From: Verrucomicrobiia bacterium
GTDB lineage: Bacteria > Verrucomicrobiota > Verrucomicrobiia > Palsa-1439
DNA length: 64,000 bases
Assembly: GCA_022072455.1 (NCBI GenBank)
Contig: JAJVHY010000013.1
Span: 124,001 to 188,000 of the forward strand
Reading direction: 5' to 3'
The notes below the pieces were generated by a model, which was not told where the DNA came from, did no database searches, and worked only from the letters and a program-made list of their open reading frames with translations. The position numbers and the translations under genes were made by a program. This document shows, one piece after another, positions 1 through 6,336 of the stretch (position 1 is its first letter; each line of letters begins with the position of its first letter).

Positions 1-2241
1 GCAGATTTTGTCATCGGCAATCCGAAGTTCGAGCAGTTACGTGCCATTTTAGCCGCTTCCGTTCTCTCAAGTCCGACGCCTGAACACAGCAAGGAAGGAA
101 CGGTTGCATTTCACCGCCCAACGCCGGAACAGGCACGGCAAATCTTCGCGCAATGCCATCGCACAATTTGGAAGTCCGAGGTTTGCAGCCCCACGGCAGC
201 ATTCATGGAGTTTACGAAGCTAATGTTCGTAAAGCTGTGGGCTGACAGACAACTGCGCGCAGATCGGGCGCTCAAGGCGATGCTAAACGCCAGCAAGGAC
301 GCAAAGCTTCCAAAATCTTCCGTAACATTTTCGGTCCATTGGATTGAAGCCAACGAAAAGCATACCGAAAATCCGGTTAATGGTATTCTTTTTAACACGC
401 TCCGCGATGAAATCGAAAAGGACATTGCGTTTCGCCGCAAGAAACGAATCTTCGAAAAGAACGAACGCATCGATCTAAAACCTGATACCGTAAAGGCTGT
501 CGTACGCCGCCTGCAAAACGTCGATATGTTCGGCATCGACGAAGACCTTAACGGGCGTTTGTTTGAGACGTTTCTAAGCGCCACGATGCGCGGAAGAGAA
601 CTAGGGCAGTTCTTTACTCCCCGCAGCGTTGTCAAACTCATGGTGCGGATGGCTGATTTGAACGCGACCAAAGGGAAGATGGACAAGGTAATCGATGCCT
701 GTTGCGGTTCTGGCGGTTTTCTAATTGAGGTGTTGACCGAAATGCGGAATCGCATTCGGGCAAATAAGACGCTCTCGATTACCGAAAAAAACGACCTGAT
801 TGAGCAATTAGCAAACGAGTGTTTGTATGGCTTGGATTTTGGCAAGAGTCCTCCCATTGCGAGAATTGCGCGGATTAACATGTATCTGCACGGCGACGGA
901 GGCAGCCGCATCTACTACGCTGACGCCTTGGATAAAGACTTTGAGCTAACGAAAGGACAGGACGCCGAGGTTCTCGAAAATCAGCAAGAGCTAAAGGAGA
1001 AGATTGCTGAGGGATTGCGCTTCGATGCGGTTCTAACTAACCCGCCGTTCTCAATGACCAAAGAGCTAAGGAATGAGACAGAAAAGCGAATATTGGGGCA
1101 ATACGATCTCGCCAAAGTTGAAGGAACAACTCGCCTTCGATCCTCGTTACGCTCCAGCGCGATGTTCATAGAGCGTTACCGCGACTTACTGCGACCCGGC
1201 GGAATGCTGTTCACTGTCATTGATGATACGTTGCTTGCCAGCGATGATTTTAAGTTCGTTCGTAACTTCATACGAAAAGAGTTTATCGTGCGCGGTATAG
1301 TCTCTTTACCGGGCGACGCCTTTCGGCGCTCAGGTGCTCGCGTCAAAACTTCCATCCTTTGTTTGCAGCGGAAGACGAAAGGCGACGAAGCACAGACGCC
1401 AGTGTTTTATGCGTTTTCTGAGAAACTCGGCGTTGACGACCTGACGCCTAGAGCCTCATCGGATCAGGTTGCGATTGTTCGTCGCGAGGCAGAGATCGAA
1501 ATCGCGAAAATTGTTTCTGACTTTGGCAAGTACATGAGCGGGGATGCGAAAGTTGACACTGTTTCTGCGGAACGAGTTCAAGACCGATTTGACCTGAAGT
1601 ACGTCGTGCCGCTTCAAGGACGGTATGTAAAGGCGTGGAAGCAACAAGGAATCGATGTTTGCCTACTATCCGATGTTGCGAAACCAGTTCGCGAAGAAGT
1701 TGCGCCGCACTCCGAGCCAGAAAAAGAGTTTGCGCTGTTGATGGTTACATATAATGGCTATTGCCAAGTTTACAGACGCACCAAAGGTAAGTCGATTAAA
1801 CCGCCTGTCATGTTGCGAGTCCATACCGGCGACTTGTTATTCTCAAATATCCGCGCCACTGACGGCGCGATAGGCATTGTAACAGCAGAATTGGACGGCG
1901 CGTTAGCCTCTGAGAGTTTCACGATCCTGCGAGCGAAAAATCAGGTTGACGGCGTTTATCTGTGGAATCTTCTGCGAACGTATGAAATCAGAGCCGATAT
2001 GATGTCCCCGTCAACAGGCACGGGCAGGTATAACACGGACTGGGACTTAGCGGCGGCAATCCAGATACCTTGGCTTCCTGCTCCCGACCGAAAGCGCATT
2101 GCCAATGCGTTCCTAAAGTCATGGCAACTGGAGAGAAAAGTTGCCGCCTTGCGTCAAAAGGCTGAGGTAGTTATCACCCCGTTACAGCTAAATGGCGAAG
2201 CAAGTAAGAAGCGGTTCGACGCTTACAAGCCGCCGAAATAA
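1..2241 (+). CDS. Type I-like restriction-modification protein (N6-adenine methyltransferase plus specificity domain), 5'-truncated by window edge
   Basis: The reading frame is open from base 1, so the true start lies outside the window; 746 residues are visible. Counting from base 1, an N-terminal linker with IWKSEVCSPTAAF leads into a HsdM-type helical region, then the N6-adenine methyltransferase core with GQFFTPRSVVKLM, motif I DACCGSGGFL and catalytic motif IV NPPF near residue 350. The last ~220 residues resemble an HsdS target-recognition domain (GDLLFSNIRATDGAIGIV) followed by a helical segment. Methylation and specificity functions thus appear joined in one chain, as in type IIG/IIL or BcgI-like enzymes; a nuclease part could lie upstream but cannot be seen. 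Base composition is visibly AT-richer than the rest of the window, which suggests transfer. A stand-alone HsdM is the alternative, but the TRD-like tail argues for a fusion. Confidence 0.88.
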   Translation, partial: ADFVIGNPKFEQLRAILAASVLSSPTPEHSKEGTVAFHRPTPEQARQIFAQCHRTIWKSEVCSPTAAFMEFTKLMFVKLWADRQLRADRALKAMLNASKDAKLPKSSVTFSVHWIEANEKHTENPVNGILFNTLRDEIEKDIAFRRKKRIFEKNERIDLKPDTVKAVVRRLQNVDMFGIDEDLNGRLFETFLSATMRGRELGQFFTPRSVVKLMVRMADLNATKGKMDKVIDACCGSGGFLIEVLTEMRNRIRANKTLSITEKNDLIEQLANECLYGLDFGKSPPIARIARINMYLHGDGGSRIYYADALDKDFELTKGQDAEVLENQQELKEKIAEGLRFDAVLTNPPFSMTKELRNETEKRILGQYDLAKVEGTTRLRSSLRSSAMFIERYRDLLRPGGMLFTVIDDTLLASDDFKFVRNFIRKEFIVRGIVSLPGDAFRRSGARVKTSILCLQRKTKGDEAQTPVFYAFSEKLGVDDLTPRASSDQVAIVRREAEIEIAKIVSDFGKYMSGDAKVDTVSAERVQDRFDLKYVVPLQGRYVKAWKQQGIDVCLLSDVAKPVREEVAPHSEPEKEFALLMVTYNGYCQVYRRTKGKSIKPPVMLRVHTGDLLFSNIRATDGAIGIVTAELDGALASESFTILRAKNQVDGVYLWNLLRTYEIRADMMSPSTGTGRYNTDWDLAAAIQIPWLPAPDRKRIANAFLKSWQLERKVAALRQKAEVVITPLQLNGEASKKRFDAYKPPK

Positions 2242-2314
2242 TCATGCGCGGTGCTGTCGCGACATTTCTAGTGAAGAGCTTTTCCGACAAGCCGCAAGAT
2301 AACCACTATTCTCC

Positions 2315-2527
2315 GTGCGTTGCCGTGTGACTCGATCCGAAACCAAACAGCTTGCCCGCAGAATCCTGATGACGGTCGGGATTATCGCTTATGTCGTCTG
2401 CATGGGCGGGCTGGGCTGGGCGATTCGAGTTGGCACGTTTCCCCAAATACCGACCTGGGTAAGCGGGGCGTTCGTATTGGGCTGCGCTTGCCTTTGGCTG
2501 GCCGGGGAGCTCAAGGAGTCGGGTTAG
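2315..2527 (+). CDS. Small hypothetical membrane protein
   Basis: A 70-residue frame from a GTG codon with two hydrophobic stretches, about residues 18-38 (GIIAYVVCMGGLGWAI) and 48-63 (WVSGAFVLGCACLWLAG), so a two-helix membrane protein is possible. No convincing Shine-Dalgarno precedes the GTG, and in-frame alternatives exist at 2327 (GTG) and 2369 (ATG). It sits between the restriction-modification gene and a repeat array. No family is recognised, and the frame could be fortuitous. Confidence 0.33.
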   Translation: MRCRVTRSETKQLARRILMTVGIIAYVVCMGGLGWAIRVGTFPQIPTWVSGAFVLGCACLWLAGELKESG

Positions 2528-2630
2528 GCTTTTTTTGGGGGGTTACCAGAAAAATGGCAATTTGAGGGTTGCCGGGGTCGTTTTTGGCCATTTTGTGGGT
2601 TTGGCCGCTGAATTTGGTGTGAAACCGGGT

Positions 2631-2836
2631 CCGCTTGCTGGCAAGCGGAGTCCGCTTGAGGGCAAGCCGAGTTCGTTTGCTGGCAAGCGGTGCCGGCTTC
2701 AGGGCACGGCGATGCCGCTTGGGGGCAAGCCGTGCCGGCTTGAGGGCACGACGTTCCCGCTTGCGGGCAAACCGGGGGCCGCTGGTGGCAAGCGCGGCGC
2801 GCTTGTCGGCAACCGGCGCCCGCTTGCCCTTGCGCC
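2631..2836. repeat. Tandem array of ten 21-bp palindromic units
   Basis: Ten head-to-tail units start every 21 bases at 2631, 2652, 2673, 2694, 2715, 2736, 2757, 2778, 2799 and 2820 (the last is partial). The consensus is CCGCTTGnnGGCAAGCCG plus a three-base spacer. Unit 1 is a perfect inverted repeat (CCGCTTGC, TG, GCAAGCGG), so each unit could fold into a small hairpin; later units are degenerate. Because 21 is a multiple of three, any open frame through it reads as heptads. There are no unique spacers, so this is not a CRISPR. It ends about 60 bases before the first possible start of the FN3 gene. Confidence 0.9.
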
Positions 2837-2848
2837 ATAGTTTTTTTG

Positions 2849-2877
2849 TTGAATTTGCCGAACGGCTTTATTTTAAT
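2849..2877 (+). promoter_or_regulatory. Possible sigma70-type promoter for the FN3 gene
   Basis: TTGAAT (2849-2854) and TTTAAT (2872-2877) are separated by 17 bases just after the hairpin array, in a short AT-rich patch unlike its surroundings. Transcription would start near 2884, so the message would include the upstream start at 2900 but not the repeats. This rests on pattern reading only. Confidence 0.35.
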
Positions 2878-2899
2878 TTCGCCAGCCATTGAGGACACC

Positions 2900-2986
2900 A
2901 TGCCAACACGACGCTGGGGCGAAGGCAAATGGAATGATGGCGGTGTCTGGAATGGGCCATCGCCCAGCCAACCCGCAAGGAGAAGC
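2900..2986 (+). other. In-frame W/D/G-rich leader with its own start codon and ribosome-binding site
   Basis: ATG at 2900 is preceded by GAGGA (2891-2895) and opens a 29-residue stretch containing RRWGEGKWNDGGVWNG. It runs in frame, without a stop, into the FN3 protein, whose own ATG at 2987 has a strong AAGGAG (2977-2982). Two products from one frame are therefore possible. A comparable leader with EGWRYD and LRWDG precedes the second FN3 gene at 17253-17363, so the arrangement is unlikely to be chance. Confidence 0.5.
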
Positions 2987-3619
2987 ATGAAGATCATCAA
3001 GATGCCCGTTGCCGGTAAGAACCCCGACACCCTCAGTGATTACGTCACCGAGCTGCTCACGAAACTCGACGATAATGTCGCCGACTTCCCGGCCCCGCCG
3101 AAGGCCGCGCTGGTCGCCAGCCTCGGCCTCCTCGACACCACGCGCGGCGAGTTGGCGACGTTGGAAGCCCAAGTCCAAGGCAAGCAAATCGAGATCGAAA
3201 CCGCCGCCGCCACCGTGCGCACCGACGCCAACGCCCTCGGCGACTGGGCCGAAGGCGTCACCACCGACCCGGCCAAGCTGACCAAAGTCTTTGAACTGCG
3301 CAACGCGCCCACGCCGGCCGGTGCGACCCCGCGCGTGTTGAACCTGAAACTCTCCGCCGGCGATTCCGCCGGTGAGGTCGATAGCGCCTGGAACAGCTTG
3401 TACAAGGACGGCGTCAAGAGTTACGAAGTCCAAACCGTCCTCAACCCGCTCAACAACGATCCGAGTGCCGGCCCCTGGCAGCAGCACCCGAGCGTCACCA
3501 AATCGAAATGCACGCTGGCCGGCTTCACGTCCGGTGCGCGCATCTGGCAGCGCGTCCGCGCCATCGGCCCGCAAGGCCCCGGTGACTGGAGCGACCCGGC
3601 CACCATCATCGTGCCCTGA
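2987..3619 (+). CDS. Helical-bundle plus fibronectin type III domain protein
   Basis: The product is 210 residues from the ATG chosen because AAGGAG lies four bases upstream; starting at 2900 would add a 29-residue W-rich leader. Residues 1-~100 are predicted helical (TLSDYVTELLTKLDDNVADF, then an Ala/Glu-rich heptad-like stretch). Residues ~113-210 form one FN3-like beta sandwich, with KSYEVQTV, a core Trp near GPWQQH, and a C-terminal WQRVRAIGPQGPGDWSDP typical of FN3 strands F and G. No signal peptide or membrane segment is seen. The same architecture recurs at 16329-17252, where it heads a LamG operon; here it is monocistronic, preceded by the 21-bp hairpin array and followed by a terminator. 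Function is unknown; binding or structural roles are inference from FN3 alone. Confidence 0.8.
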   Translation: MKIIKMPVAGKNPDTLSDYVTELLTKLDDNVADFPAPPKAALVASLGLLDTTRGELATLEAQVQGKQIEIETAAATVRTDANALGDWAEGVTTDPAKLTKVFELRNAPTPAGATPRVLNLKLSAGDSAGEVDSAWNSLYKDGVKSYEVQTVLNPLNNDPSAGPWQQHPSVTKSKCTLAGFTSGARIWQRVRAIGPQGPGDWSDPATIIVP

Positions 3620-3641
3620 GCCGGTAAGTTAATAATCACGC

Positions 3642-3680
3642 AGGCCGTCCCGGCAAGTCCTGGGCGGCCTTTTGATTTTT
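3642..3680 (+). terminator. Rho-independent terminator after the FN3 gene
   Basis: AGGCCGTCCC (3642-3651) pairs with GGGCGGCCT (ending 3670) across a short loop, with one mismatch or bulge, and is followed at once by a T-rich run TTTTGATTTTT. It lies 22 bases after the FN3 stop codon and before the nuclease-helicase start. Confidence 0.8.
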
Positions 3681-3729
3681 CCTCACCCGGTCTGGCTACT
3701 GTCGGTTGTCTCCGGTATTCTGCCCGCCG

Positions 3730-6297
3730 ATGGCCGTCAAAATCAACCTGACCAAGAAAACTGTCGCGCTCGGCGTTGGCGACTTGGTCGCCGAACCGGT
3801 CACGAGCGGCGAACGGGTGGCCGGCTTGCGGCAGTCCGTTCGGTTTGCGCTCGGTCGCGAGGCGCACCTCACCCACCAGCGCGCCCAGTCCGCCCGGCAG
3901 GCGACCTACGCGACCGAGTTTTTTGTGCGGCACGAAACGACCGTGGACGATTTTTCGGTGAAAATCCAAGGCCGGCTCGATGGGGTTCAACCCGGCCCGC
4001 CGACCGTCGTCGAAGAAGTGAAATCGCTCGTGGTCCCGCCGCTGGTGTTCGCGGCGTTGGACGCGAAATCGCACCCGCATCATCTGGAACAACTCCGGTT
4101 GTACTGTTACTTCGTGGAAGCGGCGTCCCCGCCGCGACCGGGCGACGGCCATCGCGGCGGGGACGCCGCTCCCACGACCGTTTTGGGCAAACTCGTTTAC
4201 GTCAACATCGTGGATGGTGCGCGCAAGACGTTCGAGACGACCGGGCCGTATGCTGATTGCCGGGAACTGATCGTCACCCGCGTCCGGGCACTCATTGCCA
4301 CCACCCGTGACCGGGACCGGCAGCGGCACGAACGCCGGCAGCGGGCGGCCGCGCTCCAATTTCCGTTCGCCAAACCGCGCCGGTATCAGGATCAGATGAT
4401 TGCCGCCGTCGAGTCGGCCTTGGAACAAGGCCGGCATCTGCTGGTGTCCGCGCCGTCCGGGATTGGCAAGACTGCCGGTGCGCTTTACCCGGCCATCAAG
4501 TACGCGCTCGCGAACGACAAGCGCGTTTTCTTCGTCACCGCCAAAAACACGCAACACACGCAGGCGGCGGAAACGTTGCGGCGAATGAATAGTGGAACGG
4601 GCGTCTCGCCCGTTGAACCGCCGACAAATCACGGGCGGGACGCCCGTGCCACTACTCCGACTGCCGTCGTCTTGCAGGCACGGGAAAAAATGTGCATCAA
4701 TTCGGTGTACGCCTGCCGGGAGGAGTTCTGTCCGCATCTCCAGATGTTCCAGCTCAAACTGCAACAGACCCGCATCACCGAGGCCGTCATCACTCCGGCC
4801 ATGCTGATGGATACCGGCCGCGCGCTGAGTCTTTGTCCGTTCGAACTCGGCCTCGCCCAAGCCGAACGCACCGACGCCATCGTCTGCGACTACAACTACG
4901 TGTTCGATCCGCAGGTGTATTTCCGGCGATTCTTTCAGGACGAGGATTACTCAGATGCGATCCTCATCATTGACGAGGCGCACAATCTCGTGGCGCGGGC
5001 GTTGGAGTATTACTCGCCGAGTCTCTCGCGCCGGCAAATCCACGAAGCCGGCCAGAGCCTGAGCCACGTCGAGCCATCGCTGGCCCGCGAGTTGCGAAAA
5101 TTTCTCCGGGCGCTGGACGATGTGATTCCGCGGCGCGTTGAACCCGACGAGTATTCCCAACTCGACGAAGCCCCGCCCGGTAAAACATTCCTTGTCGAGT
5201 CCCCCCGACAGTTATTCAACGAACTCAAGCCGACTCTCACCCGGCTCAGCCTCCGGTATCTGCTCGACAAGATCGAAAGCGGCCGAGCGATTCCCGAGGA
5301 TCCGATTAATGATTTCTTTGGCGAGCTGGGCAAGTTTTACAGCGTCCTCGGAATGGAAGGTGAAGAGTTCTCCTACATCAGCGACGGCGAGTCGCTGAAG
5401 ATCGTCTGCAAGGACGCCTCCCGGCAACTCGCCGAACGCCTGGCCGGCTTTCACAGCGTAATTGCAATGTCGGCAACTCTCGAACCGATGGAATTTTACG
5501 ACAAGTTGCTCGGCTTCGACGCGGCGCGGACCGACCGGCTCGCGCTCCCCTCGCCCTTCCCGGCGGAGAACCGAAAAGTCCTCGTCTATCATAAAGTTTC
5601 GACCGCCTTCCGGCATCGCGGGGCAAACTACGACAAGATCGCGGAAGTGATCGCGACAACGGTCGGGGCGCGTCCCGGCAATTACATGGCGTTGTTTCCG
5701 AGCTATGAGTTTTTGCGAGCGGTGGCCCGGCATCTTGGAGGGCCACGCTCCGGCGTGGCCGAGCTGCGGGAAGCGGACGCGACGGAGCGCGTCCCTCCAA
5801 GCTACCAACTAATCGCCCAAGAACCCGGGATGACGGAGGCGCAACGGGCGGAGGTTTTGGAGTCACTGAAGTCGAACATCCCGCCGAAGTTGGTTTTGGC
5901 GGTGCAAGGCGGAGTGTTCGCGGAGGGGGTGGATTATCCCGGGGAGACGCTCTCGGGGGTGATTGTGGTCAGCCCGGCATTGCCGACCGTGAGCTTTGAG
6001 CGCGAGTTGATGCGTCAGTACTACCAAGAGAAGTATGGCAAAGGTTTTGAGTTCGCGTACCTTTATCCGGGAATGAACCGGGTGATTCAATCGGTCGGCC
6101 GGCTGATCCGCTCTGAGACGGATATTGGGGTGGCGGTGTTGGTCTGCCAGCGGTTCGCCCAAAATCAGTATTCCGCGCTTTTCCCGCCCGACTGGTCTGA
6201 GGAGATAAACAGGAGCTTGATTTGCAGAGACTTGCAGGCGGAGTTGCGGTTGTTTTGGCAGGAAAAGCCCTTTACTTTAGGAGGCAATTCCTTATAA
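3730..6297 (+). CDS. RecB/Cas4-like nuclease domain fused to XPD/DinG-type Fe-S helicase
   Basis: The product is 855 residues from ATG 3730; an in-frame TTG at 3706 is less likely. The N-terminal ~170 residues look like a PD-(D/E)XK nuclease: GRLDG (D83), VVEEVKS (E96, K98) and a downstream QLRLYCYF motif. A superfamily 2 helicase follows, with Walker A SAPSGIGKT near residue 239, four cysteines of an XPD/DinG iron-sulfur cluster (C322, C329, C334 and one in LCPFEL near 369), IIDEAHNL near 413, SATLEP, and C-terminal motifs V/VI (FAEGVDYPG, QSVGRLIRS). Nuclease-XPD fusions are known in bacteria and are expected to process DNA during repair. Three palindromic REP-like insertions (4114-4175, 4592-4652, 5735-5800) are translated in frame at domain surfaces or linkers, so the gene tolerates them. 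It is a single gene with its own terminator-separated context. Confidence 0.9.
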   Translation: MAVKINLTKKTVALGVGDLVAEPVTSGERVAGLRQSVRFALGREAHLTHQRAQSARQATYATEFFVRHETTVDDFSVKIQGRLDGVQPGPPTVVEEVKSLVVPPLVFAALDAKSHPHHLEQLRLYCYFVEAASPPRPGDGHRGGDAAPTTVLGKLVYVNIVDGARKTFETTGPYADCRELIVTRVRALIATTRDRDRQRHERRQRAAALQFPFAKPRRYQDQMIAAVESALEQGRHLLVSAPSGIGKTAGALYPAIKYALANDKRVFFVTAKNTQHTQAAETLRRMNSGTGVSPVEPPTNHGRDARATTPTAVVLQAREKMCINSVYACREEFCPHLQMFQLKLQQTRITEAVITPAMLMDTGRALSLCPFELGLAQAERTDAIVCDYNYVFDPQVYFRRFFQDEDYSDAILIIDEAHNLVARALEYYSPSLSRRQIHEAGQSLSHVEPSLARELRKFLRALDDVIPRRVEPDEYSQLDEAPPGKTFLVESPRQLFNELKPTLTRLSLRYLLDKIESGRAIPEDPINDFFGELGKFYSVLGMEGEEFSYISDGESLKIVCKDASRQLAERLAGFHSVIAMSATLEPMEFYDKLLGFDAARTDRLALPSPFPAENRKVLVYHKVSTAFRHRGANYDKIAEVIATTVGARPGNYMALFPSYEFLRAVARHLGGPRSGVAELREADATERVPPSYQLIAQEPGMTEAQRAEVLESLKSNIPPKLVLAVQGGVFAEGVDYPGETLSGVIVVSPALPTVSFERELMRQYYQEKYGKGFEFAYLYPGMNRVIQSVGRLIRSETDIGVAVLVCQRFAQNQYSALFPPDWSEEINRSLICRDLQAELRLFWQEKPFTLGGNSL
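4114..4175. repeat. REP-like bipartite palindrome inside the helicase gene (family B)
   Basis: GTGGAAGCGGCGTCCCCGCC and a matching reverse copy ending CGGGGACGCCGCTCCCAC face each other across a short centre, giving a 62-bp inverted pair bounded by GTGG and CCAC. It is translated in frame as a Pro/Gly-rich loop just after the nuclease QLRLYCYF motif. Confidence 0.85.
4592..4652. repeat. REP-like bipartite palindrome inside the helicase gene (family A)
   Basis: GTGGAACGGGCGTCTCGCCC and its reverse partner ending GGGCGGGACGCCCGTGCCAC form a 61-bp inverted pair. The in-frame peptide contains TGVSPV and GRDARAT, familiar (from memory) as a translated dispersed repeat in Verrucomicrobiota genomes. 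It sits between Walker A and the Fe-S cysteines. Confidence 0.85.
5735..5800. repeat. REP-like bipartite palindrome inside the helicase gene (family C)
   Basis: TTGGAGGGCCACGCTCCGGC at the left end is the imperfect reverse complement of the right end, which finishes GAGCGCGTCCCTCCAA; each arm carries an inner stem. It lies in helicase domain 2 and stays in frame. A related copy is at 62697-62759. Confidence 0.8.
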
Positions 6298-6336
6298 TGC
6301 TGCCACTTAAATCGCAGGAGGATTTGGGAAATCTCA

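Noticed and set aside
2631-2836. CRISPR array
   Set aside because: Units are contiguous palindromes of 21 bases without unique spacers, and no cas genes are present. The Cas4-like domain at 3730 belongs to a helicase fusion.
3421-4860. 479-residue minus-strand open frame opposite the FN3 and helicase genes
   Set aside because: It crosses two well-supported genes and a terminator; its GTGVPPV and GRDARS pieces come from the palindrome.
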